Both the position numbers and the translations under genes were made by a program. Under the pieces are notes generated by a model. That model ran no database searches. It saw nothing but the letters and a program-made list of their open reading frames with translations, and had not been told where the DNA came from. From Paenibacillus contaminans (GTDB lineage Bacteria; Bacillota; Bacilli; Paenibacillales; NBRC-103111), in contig NZ_QMFB01000005.1 in assembly GCF_003285015.1 (NCBI RefSeq), forward strand, positions 248,001-312,000: a DNA stretch of 64,000 bases. The letters run 5' to 3'. This document shows positions 43,800 through 51,889 of this stretch, in pieces; within the stretch, counting starts at the first letter, position 1; each line of letters opens with the position of its first letter.

Positions 43800-45419
43800 T
43801 TATTTCGCTTCGTCGAAACGTTTCTGAGCCGAATTGAAGGCTTCAATGTACTTCGCCGCACCCAGTTTCTCAACCGTTTGCTTCCACTCTTCCCATTGCG
43901 CGTCGCCAAACTCTTTCTTCATGACATACTTAGTGGAGAACTCGTTTGCCGCTTTCAAAATCGTTGCGCGGAGTTCTGCGATCGTTTTCGTTTCATCATC
44001 GGAGAATTTCAGGACCGGATCGGCCGCTTCAAATTTCTTCGCTTTGTTGATCTTGTCTTGCGCTTCTTGCTCTCTCTCCGAGAATTTGTAGTATACGCTG
44101 CGTTTGTCCGGACGGAGATACATCCCTTGCACCCACATGCCGTATTTCTGTTCAAGCGTCTTGATGTCGACGTTCGGGGCATCCTTCAGCTCCGGATACA
44201 CCGGTTTGCCGTCCACGAGGTTGTACGTTTCGCCTTCGATCCCCATTGTAATGAGTGAGGCGCCAGACGGACTGGCCAAGTAATCAAGCAGCTTCAGAGC
44301 GGCCTCTTTCTTGTCATTGTTCGCCACAACGATACTGAAGTTGTCGACCTTCGGAAGCGAACGAATGTTTCCTGTCGGGCCTACCGGATTGGCGTAGCGC
44401 AGGTCGTACGTCGGATTTTGCGATTTGACCTGGTTCGCGAACTGCTCCAATCGTCCGATCCAGTCGAAGGTTACGAATGATTTGTCTGTCGTCATTTTGG
44501 CTGTCCAGGAAGCGTCGGTATCCGTAATAAATTCAGGATCGATTAGACCTTCGTTATACAGCTTCTTCATAAAGTCGAGCATCGCTTTATATTCAGACTG
44601 CGAATACTGAAGCTTCCACGTTTTGGCTTTCTCGTCATAGTAAGCCGGGAAGCTTGCGCTGCCGATTCCCCAGCCGTACGCCCAGTCGACGAAAATGTTT
44701 TCCTTCGTTTTGGATGCATACGGGAACGATTGCGGATACGCTTCCTTCAGCTTCTTCAGCGCATCGTAGAACTCATCGGTATTTGTCCATTCCTTGATGC
44801 CCAGCTTGTCTAAAATGTCTTTGCGGTACAGGAAGCCGTGGTTGACATCGCGCTGCAAGCCGTAAATCGGCCAAGTATAGATGTTGTTTTTGTCATCCGA
44901 GTACGACTTCATGACCCAGCTGTTTTCCGCATTGTCGACGTACAGCTTTTTGAAGTTAGGCAAATCGTTCAGATGCTTGTTGATCGGCTCAAGCGCTCCT
45001 TGAAGGCCCATTTTGTTGGCTTCGTTCAGCGTCAAACCGTGGAAAATGTCTGGAAGCTTGCCGGAAGCGACCACGATTTTCAATTTATCATTATACGTTT
45101 GGGCCGAATACGCTTGCACATCAAGCTTGATTCCCGTACGCTTCTCAATTTCCTTAATAACCGTCGAATCATTCAGGTTCGTATTGTCAGCAACCACCAT
45201 AATCGACAAGGTTGTCGGTTTGTCGACGATTGGCAGCTTGAGGCCCCCCGTATCGCCGATGTTCTTTGTAGGAGAAGCGGATGCGGATGCTGCCGGAGAC
45301 GGCGATGAAGACGATCCCGTATTCTCTTTTGTTCCGCTTCCGCCGCCGCAGCCGGCAACGAACGACGCGACCAGTGTCACCGCGGAAAGTACAGCCAGGT
45401 GTTTTTTCTTGTTCGACAT
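43800..45419 (-). CDS. Extracellular sugar-binding lipoprotein (family 1)
   Basis: The frame is open to 45605, but AAAAGGGAGGAC precedes ATG at 45419 (MSNKKKHLAVLS), giving 539 residues. Lipobox VAGC with Cys near 23 and then a Gly/Ser/Pro/Ala tether. Family signatures: LKIVVASGKLPDIFHGLT near residue 105 and YTWPIYGLQRDVNHGFLYRK near 165. Unlike the other three importers, the binding-protein gene comes first in this operon (binding protein, LplB type, YtcP type, AraC, dehydrogenase). Two cre-like sites lie 90-130 bases upstream. Confidence 0.93.
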   Translation of the reverse strand: MSNKKKHLAVLSAVTLVASFVAGCGGGSGTKENTGSSSSPSPAASASASPTKNIGDTGGLKLPIVDKPTTLSIMVVADNTNLNDSTVIKEIEKRTGIKLDVQAYSAQTYNDKLKIVVASGKLPDIFHGLTLNEANKMGLQGALEPINKHLNDLPNFKKLYVDNAENSWVMKSYSDDKNNIYTWPIYGLQRDVNHGFLYRKDILDKLGIKEWTNTDEFYDALKKLKEAYPQSFPYASKTKENIFVDWAYGWGIGSASFPAYYDEKAKTWKLQYSQSEYKAMLDFMKKLYNEGLIDPEFITDTDASWTAKMTTDKSFVTFDWIGRLEQFANQVKSQNPTYDLRYANPVGPTGNIRSLPKVDNFSIVVANNDKKEAALKLLDYLASPSGASLITMGIEGETYNLVDGKPVYPELKDAPNVDIKTLEQKYGMWVQGMYLRPDKRSVYYKFSEREQEAQDKINKAKKFEAADPVLKFSDDETKTIAELRATILKAANEFSTKYVMKKEFGDAQWEEWKQTVEKLGAAKYIEAFNSAQKRFDEAK

Positions 45420-45505
45420 TTTTTTGTCCTCCCTTTTGATATCGTTCCCAATTTCGTACCGGTGTGTTCCGGTTGTCCGGTTGTCTGTCACCGGTACAGT
45501 CTCCA

Positions 45506-45546
45506 TTGTAAAAACGCTTTCAGCTTCTGTAAACGAAGCGTTTTCA
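45506..45546 (-). promoter_or_regulatory. Two adjacent cre-like sites
   Basis: On the minus strand TGAAAACGCTTCGTTTACA and TGAAAGCGTTTTTACAA follow each other closely. Each fits the cre consensus except at the conserved C near the 3' end. They lie 87-127 bases before the binding-protein start. Confidence 0.4.
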
Positions 45547-45720
45547 TTTCGCTTGGCTATTTCGTATAAAGCAAATAGATTTTGCAAAAAAGCCCTTCGG
45601 CGCAAGGGTTTAACGTGTGTGGAAAATGCTAAAGAGGTAGAGAATAATAAAGAAAATTATTTTTTTCGTCCTTTTCCGAGCGAATGATTTTGGGGCGCAA
45701 GCCGCCGGATAACCAACTAA

Positions 45721-45739
45721 GTTTATCACAAGGATAAAC
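45721..45739. promoter_or_regulatory. Inverted repeat, operator-like
   Basis: GTTTATC (45721-45727) and GATAAAC (45733-45739) pair perfectly around a 5-base spacer. Size and spacing suit a dimeric regulator. No binding protein can be assigned. Confidence 0.45.
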
Positions 45740-45947
45740 GATTAATTAACCTTTTAGGAAAGCATCATCGGATGGAAATCCGACCCAGTTCGGCTAAATC
45801 GGACGCCGTCTTGTTGCGAACCACCCATTAGTTGCTGTCCCGGTCTTTAGAGGCGGATTGTTGCATCGCGTACAACCTTGCTCTTTACATTCGGGTACGA
45901 GTTTCGTAAGGTCATCTTAACGCATTACTGGAGAGGAACGATGAAAG

Positions 45948-46274
45948 ATGGTGACAGCCGCACTATTGTTTATTGCCGCGGGTCTGGCGGAAATCGGCGG
46001 AGGGTACTTGATTTGGCTGTGGCTGCGGGAGTCCAAGCCAAGCTGGTACGGACTCGTAGGCGGCATTATTCTGATTGCCTACGGAATCATTGCGACGCTG
46101 CAAAAATTTCCGTCCTTCGGCAGAGTGTATGCCGCTTACGGCGGCGTTTTTATATTGCTTGCCGTTCTGTGGGGCTGGCTCGTAGACAAAAAAACGCCGG
46201 ATCTGTACGACTGGATCGGAGCTGCGGTCTGCATCGCAGGCGTCTCCATCATGCTTTGGGCGCCGAGAAGCTGA
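45948..46274 (+). CDS. ynfA: YnfA/UPF0060 family membrane protein
   Basis: 108 residues with four membrane segments, like the small multidrug-resistance fold. Family signature [17 protein letters not shown] near residue 14-30, then [20 protein letters not shown] near 50-70, and the last helix [20 protein letters not shown]. The length matches the family (about 108). GGAGAGG is 11 bases before the ATG. The function of YnfA-type proteins is not settled; they resemble SMR exporters. It stands alone between the importer operon and the oxidoreductase genes. Confidence 0.93.
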   Translation: MVTAALLFIAAGLAEIGGGYLIWLWLRESKPSWYGLVGGIILIAYGIIATLQKFPSFGRVYAAYGGVFILLAVLWGWLVDKKTPDLYDWIGAAVCIAGVSIMLWAPRS

Positions 46275-46394
46275 CCGGACTCCCGTCCACAAAAGACAAA
46301 TTGGGATAAGCGCAAAGTTGAACTTATCTATTGTTTATTTGACACTCAAAGGAATACAATGAACTTGCCTACACTTATTTGGGAGGGACTAGCA

Positions 46395-47456
46395 ATGAGT
46401 AAAATCAAAGTAGCGATTATCGGCTGCGGCACGATCGCCAACAGCGCACACATCAAGTCTTACTTGGGAAATCCGGATGCGGAGATCAAATATTTTTGCG
46501 ATATTATTAAGGAAAGAGCCGAGAAAGCCGTGAAAGACTATGGCTGCGGCGAAGCGGTCGAGGATTATCGCGTAGTCCTGAACGATCCCGAAATCGAAGC
46601 GGTTTCGATCTGTACGCCGAACAACGTTCACGCCTCGATCACGATCGACGCTTTGCGCGCAGGCAAAAACGTGCTTTGCGAAAAGCCGGCGGCAAGAACG
46701 TATGCGGAAGCGCTCGAAATGCAGAAGGTGCAGCACGAAACCGGCAAGGTGCTTAACATCGGCGTCGTAAACCGTTTCAATACAGGCGTCAACATGATCA
46801 AGAAAATGATCCAGAACGGCGAGCTGGGCGAGCTTTACCACGTTTATATCAGCTTCCGCTCGCAGCGTTCCATTCCGGGGCTGGGCGGCGCATTTACGAC
46901 GAAGGCCATCGCCGGCGGCGGCGCGCTGATCGACTGGGGCGTGCATTTCCTCGATGTCGTCATGTACTGCTCGGGCGATCCGAAGCCGAAGACGGTTACC
47001 GGCCAAGCCTACAGCAAGCTGGGAACCGACATGGAAAATTATACGTACGTCAACATGTGGGCGGGTCCGCCGAATTATAACGGTACATACGACGTGGACG
47101 ATTTCGTCACCGCGATGATCCGTACGGAAGGTCCGACAATCACCGTCAACGGCGCATGGGCGCAAAATATCGGCGTCGACGAAATGTACATCGACTTCCT
47201 CGGCGACAAAGCGGGGATTCGCCTGCAGTACGGCAAGGACTTTAAAATATATAGCGCCAAAGACGGCGCATTGCTTGAAACGACGCCAAAATTCACAACA
47301 ACCGACATGTTCCAGAACGAGATCGACGCCTTCCTGAAGTGCGTGCGTACCGGCGAGAAGGCGGCTTCCCATATCGATACCGTCATTCTTTCCTCGCAAA
47401 TCATTCAAGCGATCTACGATTCTTCCGAGCAGCGCGCGGAAATTTCGCTCGATTAG
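46395..47456 (+). CDS. Gfo/Idh/MocA family oxidoreductase
   Basis: The frame is open from 46359, but TTGGGAGGGA precedes ATG at 46395 (MSKIKVAIIGCGTIA), giving 353 residues. N-terminal NAD(P)-binding Rossmann domain with IGCGTIANSAHIKSY; the family motif CEKPAARTYAEALEM is near residue 94-108, with the catalytic Lys in EKP. In the C-terminal domain, GGGALIDWGVHFLDVVMY near 176-193 contains the conserved Asp and His. It oxidises or reduces a sugar or inositol derivative in the cytoplasm. The second oxidoreductase gene follows after 18 bases. Confidence 0.94.
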   Translation: MSKIKVAIIGCGTIANSAHIKSYLGNPDAEIKYFCDIIKERAEKAVKDYGCGEAVEDYRVVLNDPEIEAVSICTPNNVHASITIDALRAGKNVLCEKPAARTYAEALEMQKVQHETGKVLNIGVVNRFNTGVNMIKKMIQNGELGELYHVYISFRSQRSIPGLGGAFTTKAIAGGGALIDWGVHFLDVVMYCSGDPKPKTVTGQAYSKLGTDMENYTYVNMWAGPPNYNGTYDVDDFVTAMIRTEGPTITVNGAWAQNIGVDEMYIDFLGDKAGIRLQYGKDFKIYSAKDGALLETTPKFTTTDMFQNEIDAFLKCVRTGEKAASHIDTVILSSQIIQAIYDSSEQRAEISLD

Positions 47457-47474
47457 AGCCGGAGGACGATACGA

Positions 47475-48314
47475 ATGAAGAAAATCGGATTTATCGATTA
47501 TTTTCTGGACGAGTGGCATGCAAACAAATATCCCGAGTGGATCGATCAGGCAACAGGCGGCGAGATGCAAGTTGCTTACGCCTACGGCAAAGTCGATTCG
47601 CAGAACGGTCTCGATAATGCAACCTGGTGCAGGAACAAAGGCATCGAGCTGCTCGGCTCCATTGAAGAGGTCGTGGCCAAAAGCGATTATTTAATCGTGC
47701 TGTCGCCCGATCATCCGGAATATCATGAGGAGCTCGCCATGCTGCCCCTCCAATCGGGCAAGCCGACTTATGTCGACAAAACGTTCGCGCCCGACAGGCG
47801 AACGGCGCAGCTCTTATTCGATACGGCAGCCAAGCATGGTACGCCGCTGTATTCGTCTTCCGCTCTCCGTTATGCCGCCGAGTACGCCGGGGCCGAGAAG
47901 CAAGGGATCGATACGATCAGCAGCGCAGGTCCGGGGAAATACGAAAATTACTCGATCCATCAAATCGAGCCGATCGTCGCGCTGATGGGCAGCGAAGCGG
48001 AGCGCGTCATGTTTATCGGCACGGAACGCTCCACGGCTCTGCTGATCGGATTTTCCGGCGGCAGAACCGCGACGATCCATCATTTCGGAGACAGCGGCTT
48101 CAGCCTGACGGTAGGCTACGAATCCGGCAAATCGTCTCTGCTGAAAGCGGAATCCGACTTTTTCGGGGCTTTCATCAAAGATTTGGCGCGCTTTTTCGAA
48201 ACGGGCGAAGCTGCGGTCGAGCCGGCCGAAACGATCGCGATCATTACGATTATCGAATACGGCCTTCAAGCAATGAAGACGCCTTATCAATGGGTCGAGC
48301 TGCCTAAAGCTTAA
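47475..48314 (+). CDS. Divergent Gfo/Idh/MocA-like oxidoreductase
   Basis: 279 residues, shorter than the family's usual 330-390. GCCGGAGGAC lies 6-7 bases before the ATG. The N-terminus (KKIGFIDYFLDEWHANKYPE) lacks the GxGxxG loop of a standard Rossmann fold. Later parts are recognisable: KSDYLIVLSPDHPEYHEELA, LQSGKPTYVDKTFAPDRRTA (equivalent of EKP, here DKT) and SALRYAAEY. The C-terminal half is a beta-sheet domain with RTATIHHFGDSGF. Perhaps it has lost or altered nucleotide binding and works with the upstream oxidoreductase as a pair; this is inference. A terminator follows. Confidence 0.82.
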   Translation: MKKIGFIDYFLDEWHANKYPEWIDQATGGEMQVAYAYGKVDSQNGLDNATWCRNKGIELLGSIEEVVAKSDYLIVLSPDHPEYHEELAMLPLQSGKPTYVDKTFAPDRRTAQLLFDTAAKHGTPLYSSSALRYAAEYAGAEKQGIDTISSAGPGKYENYSIHQIEPIVALMGSEAERVMFIGTERSTALLIGFSGGRTATIHHFGDSGFSLTVGYESGKSSLLKAESDFFGAFIKDLARFFETGEAAVEPAETIAIITIIEYGLQAMKTPYQWVELPKA

Positions 48315-48360
48315 TATCGAAAATCGGCAGCGCTATCCTGCGCTTGCCCGATACGACGGC

Positions 48361-48400
48361 AGACCTCCAAACCGCTTCCTGCGGATTGGGGGTCTTTTTT
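48361..48400 (+). terminator. Terminator after the oxidoreductase pair
   Basis: AGACCTCCAA (48361-48370) pairs with TTGGGGGTCT (48386-48395; one G-T pair), followed by TTTTT. Confidence 0.85.
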
Positions 48401-48458
48401 CGCATGCCCGTTCTCCAGGTTATATAGTAAAATTGCTATAGAGTTAACATGGGTTGAA

Positions 48459-48467
48459 TGGTATAAT
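48459..48467 (+). promoter_or_regulatory. Extended -10 promoter, probably for cls
   Basis: TGGTATAAT is a consensus extended -10 (TGn-TATAAT). No good -35 is present, as is common for this type. It lies about 165 bases before the cls start. Confidence 0.45.
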
Positions 48468-48633
48468 GCTGTTGGCCCCGGGGATGCAGCATATTCCATT
48501 GACGGTAAATCTTTTCACGCCGGCAGCTGAATGGAATGTGCGGTTGACTGCCGACACATAACGACCCGCTGTGCGCGGTGCTTAAAGTGATCCGGAATTT
48601 TGGACTGGAAGCAGTAACGGGAGGATTGCATCT

Positions 48634-50079
48634 ATGGTTGTATACAATGTACTGCTGAGCGTCATCCTTTTTCTAAACATTATGCTTGCCTTGGTTGTCG
48701 TATTTCTTGAGAGAAGGGACATCGGCACTACTTGGGCATGGCTGCTCGTCTTATTTTTTATTCCGCTGCTCGGTTTTGTGGTCTATTTGCTGTTTGCGCA
48801 AAATTTATCCCGCTCCAAGCTGTTCAAGTGGAAAGATTTCGGGAAGAGCGAAATCGCGAGATTATCGAAGACGCAAAACAGTCTGCTGCACTTGGGACAG
48901 TTTCGCGTGGTTAACGATGCGGCTGCGGACCATATGGATTTAATTCATTTGCATGCCTTCAACAATCATGCGATCTATACCGAGGACAATCAGGTCGAGC
49001 TGCTCGTCGAAGGCGAAGAGAAATTTGGCCGGCTATTGCGGGATATCCGCGAAGCGAAGGAACATATTCATGTTCAATACTATATTCTTAAGAAAGATTC
49101 GATCGGGAAAAAGCTGGTTGAGGCATTAACCGAAAGAGCCAGAAACGGCGTTAAGGTTAAAGTTTTATATGACGAAATGGGTTCAAGAACATTAACGAAA
49201 CGGTTTTTCAAGGCATTTCGCGAGGCTGGAGGCGAAGTGGCCGTCTTTTTCCCGTCCCGCTTTCGACTGATCAACCTCAGGCTGAATTATCGCAATCATC
49301 GAAAAATGGTCATCATCGACGGAAAAATCGGATATACAGGCGGGTTTAACGTCGGCGACGAGTACTTGGGGCTGAGCAAAAAATTCGGCTATTGGCGGGA
49401 TACTCATCTGCGAATGGTAGGCACAGCCGTCTTTGCGCTGCAGACAAGGTTCATTCTGGATTGGAATCAAGCTTCCGCCGATGACATTACGTACGACCCC
49501 GATTACTTCCCCCATGCGGAATCTACGGGGAACATCGGCATGCAGATCGTGACCAGCGGTCCCGACTCGGAGCTGGAGAACATCAAGATCGGCTATATCA
49601 AAATGATAATGGCGGCCAAAAAATCGGTCTCCATCCAGACCCCCTACTTTATCCCGGATGCGAGTTATTTGGATGCTCTCAGAATCGCTTCCATGTCCGG
49701 CGTAGAAGTGAATATTATGGTCCCGAACAAACCGGATCATCCCTTTGTATACTGGGCGACCTTATCCCATATCGGCGAGATGCTAAAGACGGGAGCCAAC
49801 GTTTATATTTATGACAAAGGATTTATTCATGCCAAAACGATTGTCGTAGACGAGGAAATTTCATCCGTAGGTACGGCCAATATCGATGTCAGAAGCTTCA
49901 AATTGAACTTTGAGGTGAATGCTTTTTTGTATGACAAAGAATTCGCAAGCAGGCTGACGCGCGTATTCCACAAAGACATTGAAGACTGCCGTCTGCTTAC
50001 GCTGGAGCAATACCTGCAAAGATCCCGGATGATTCGGATTAAAGAATCCGTCTCGAGATTGCTTTCGCCTATTTTATGA
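48634..50079 (+). CDS. cls: Cardiolipin synthase (phospholipase D type)
   Basis: 481 residues, the normal length for Bacilli enzymes. Two N-terminal membrane segments (about 4-24 and 34-54) precede two phospholipase D motifs: NHRKMVIIDGKIGYTGGFN near residue 220 and IHAKTIVVDEEISSVGTANI near 397 (HxKx4D). It joins two phosphatidylglycerol molecules into cardiolipin at the membrane. GGGAGGATTGCATCT precedes the ATG. It is transcribed alone. Confidence 0.96.
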   Translation: MVVYNVLLSVILFLNIMLALVVVFLERRDIGTTWAWLLVLFFIPLLGFVVYLLFAQNLSRSKLFKWKDFGKSEIARLSKTQNSLLHLGQFRVVNDAAADHMDLIHLHAFNNHAIYTEDNQVELLVEGEEKFGRLLRDIREAKEHIHVQYYILKKDSIGKKLVEALTERARNGVKVKVLYDEMGSRTLTKRFFKAFREAGGEVAVFFPSRFRLINLRLNYRNHRKMVIIDGKIGYTGGFNVGDEYLGLSKKFGYWRDTHLRMVGTAVFALQTRFILDWNQASADDITYDPDYFPHAESTGNIGMQIVTSGPDSELENIKIGYIKMIMAAKKSVSIQTPYFIPDASYLDALRIASMSGVEVNIMVPNKPDHPFVYWATLSHIGEMLKTGANVYIYDKGFIHAKTIVVDEEISSVGTANIDVRSFKLNFEVNAFLYDKEFASRLTRVFHKDIEDCRLLTLEQYLQRSRMIRIKESVSRLLSPIL

Positions 50080-50295
50080 AAATCGCACATTAAACACCAC
50101 ATAAAAAACGAAAGCTAACCGCCTGCAGGCCTCGTCGACGCTGCCAGGCGGTTAGAACTTGCTTCCGTGATGTTTCTAGCTATTAAGGATATGGCGGAGT
50201 TCTTGTAAATATATGCCGATTACGATATATTTTATATCATAATCGGCATATTTCATTCCAGAGATAGATATAAATATGAAGGAGCTAATCTAGCT

Positions 50296-50503
50296 GTGTA
50301 TGAAGTTGAAATTTATGAAGATAAGTTAAGAAACTCAGAACTGAAGGATTGGCTCCGTGATCTCAAACAACGAAAGGATAAAGGAATCAAGGAAGCAAGG
50401 ATCGTATTGAATCAAATACACTATTTGTATAGAGCGTATCAAGTTAGAGGGCACTTTCCCACCGGAGGAAATTGCGAAGCACATTATTGATGTCATTTAA
50501 GAA
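50296..50503 (+). pseudogene. Broken HigB/Gp49-like toxin gene
   Basis: GTG at 50296, after GAAGGAG, opens a frame that matches the N-terminal part of phage Gp49/HigB-type toxins: YEVEIYEDKLRNSELKDWLR and KEARIVLNQIHYLY. It then drops into unrelated residues and stops at 50490. The expected middle, with the 'DGDLWELRPG' strands and catalytic residues, is missing. A neighbouring frame just before the stop of the region reads PEEIAKHIIDVI, like the C-terminal tail 'TPPEEIxxA' of the family. So an internal deletion of about 40 codons with a frameshift has inactivated the toxin. Confidence 0.75.
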
Positions 50504-50517
50504 GAGGAGGAATTACG

Positions 50518-50817
50518 ATGAAATTCGATGATTTTATGAAGGAAATTGGAGAAGATACGCTAGAGACCGAAACGATTCGTCAACTTGCTCACATGGTATC
50601 GGATATCGTTAGACGACGTAAAATGCTTGGGTGGACACAAGACGAAGTTGCTAAAAAAGCCGGACTTACTCAAGCACAGGTAGCTCGTTTAGAAAATAAT
50701 TCACAAATTCCAAGAGCGGATACATTGATTAAAGTAGCTATTGCTCTCGGCTTGAACATCAAATTAAATGAGTCGGAAGAAGAGGCAGCTACAGGAAATC
50801 AACTATCATATGTTTAA
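50518..50817 (+). CDS. XRE-type antitoxin (HigA-like)
   Basis: 99 residues. GAAGAGGAGGAATTACG precedes the ATG. The helix-turn-helix is near residues 33-85: IVRRRKMLGWTQDEVAKKAG, LTQAQVARLENNSQIPRADT, LIKVAIALGLNIKL. It is the usual partner of the HigB/Gp49 toxins, 15-30 bases downstream of the remnant toxin. It may still act as a DNA-binding repressor. The pair is AT-richer than the flanking genes. Confidence 0.9.
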   Translation: MKFDDFMKEIGEDTLETETIRQLAHMVSDIVRRRKMLGWTQDEVAKKAGLTQAQVARLENNSQIPRADTLIKVAIALGLNIKLNESEEEAATGNQLSYV

Positions 50818-50870
50818 TAAGTTAACTAAATCTGATACAATTTTCGAAAACGGGTGGAAGCGGAGACATC

Positions 50871-51776
50871 ATGAAAGAAAAAGGTCATGCAGGCTGTCTT
50901 TTTCATTTCGACAATGTATTTGCGAAGGGTCAGGAGACGTACGGCGGCATCGATCTGTATCAGATTGGGGAAATTTGCTGCGAATGCGGTCACGAAATAC
51001 CATCGCATAGGCAAATTTGTCTTGAGCTGAGCTACATCGTATCCGGCAGCGGCTATTTCCATATCGACGATACGCGTATAGAGGTCGGCGAAGGCGACAT
51101 TATTTTCAATAATGTCGGCCATATGCATGCAATCCAAACGGATGCGTCCAGCATGCTCCGCTTCGTTTACGTGGGCTTCAGCTTTAACGAGAAAGCGGAT
51201 GAGGAATTCCGGGACATTCTTGCATTCCTGCAGTCGGCGCCCTACCATCATTCGAAGGATACGCACAGCCTCATGATTCCTCTCCTGCGGAACATCGACG
51301 AGTTTTATTCGCAGAAGCCGTTCTCGCGCATCATGATCAAGAACTACCTGGAGGAAATTATCGTTCTCTCCTATCGCGCCTTCACGGAGAAAAGCGGCAA
51401 GGTATCGCGGTACGCGCCGCAAAAATCGACGCATTCGGTCGGTTATACGGTATATTCGGTCATCCGTTACATCGAGAACCATATTTTCGAGATCAAGAGC
51501 ATCCGGTCGATCGCGGACGAGCTCGGCTACAGCTACACTTACCTGTCGCATACGTTCAAGGATAAAACAGGCATGACGCTGCAGCGCTACATCAATCAAA
51601 AGAAAGTGGAAAAAGCGCTGGAGCTGCTCAAATACGGCAACCTCTCGGTCAAGCAGGCGGCCGCAAGGCTCAATTACGAAACGCTGCAGTCGTTCAGCAA
51701 AGCGTTCTCGCGGATTATGGGATATCCGCCGTCACATTACGTCGCCATGCAGCGCCAGGAGGAGAAGCCGGAATAG
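50871..51776 (+). CDS. AraC family regulator with cupin domain
   Basis: 301 residues. The N-terminal cupin (about 10-125) has LSYIVSGSGYFHIDDTRIEV and GDIIFNNVGHMHAIQTDAS, and senses a small ligand, probably a sugar. The C-terminal AraC helix-turn-helix pair covers about 200-301 (IKSIRSIADELGYSYTYLSH, LSVKQAAARLNYETLQSFSK, ending RIMGYPPSHYV). The start is preceded by a GTGGAAGCGGAGAC ribosome site, only moderate. It is convergent with the GntR-type regulator, with a shared terminator. Targets unknown. Confidence 0.92.
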   Translation: MKEKGHAGCLFHFDNVFAKGQETYGGIDLYQIGEICCECGHEIPSHRQICLELSYIVSGSGYFHIDDTRIEVGEGDIIFNNVGHMHAIQTDASSMLRFVYVGFSFNEKADEEFRDILAFLQSAPYHHSKDTHSLMIPLLRNIDEFYSQKPFSRIMIKNYLEEIIVLSYRAFTEKSGKVSRYAPQKSTHSVGYTVYSVIRYIENHIFEIKSIRSIADELGYSYTYLSHTFKDKTGMTLQRYINQKKVEKALELLKYGNLSVKQAAARLNYETLQSFSKAFSRIMGYPPSHYVAMQRQEEKPE

Positions 51777-51807
51777 AGACTTCTTCTCGCCACTATCCCT
51801 CGCAAAA

Positions 51808-51850
51808 TAAAAACGCGCATATCCTTGGCAAAAGGATATACGCGTTTTTA
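51808..51850. terminator. Bidirectional terminator between convergent regulators
   Basis: AAAAACGCG and ATATCCTT on the left pair with AAGGATAT and CGCGTTTTT on the right (51808-51850), with A and T tracts on both ends. Confidence 0.9.
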
Positions 51851-51889
51851 TGTTTTAAAGACAGTTCGCGAATGGCGGCCTTCGTCCGC

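Larger units (their letters stand above)
45420..45947. other. Divergent control region, importer (minus) and YnfA-type gene (plus)
   Basis: No gene supported. It contains two cre-like sites (45506-45522, 45529-45546) and a perfect inverted repeat at 45721-45739. The middle is AT-rich. Confidence 0.6.
48315..48633. other. Gene-free region with terminator and an extended -10 promoter
   Basis: Contains the terminator of the oxidoreductase pair (48361-48400) and a possible promoter for the cardiolipin synthase gene (48459-48467). Nothing else recognised. Confidence 0.6.

Noticed and set aside
46389..47570. 393-codon minus-strand open frame
   Set aside because: Antisense to the Gfo/Idh/MocA gene, which has family motifs and a strong ribosome site.
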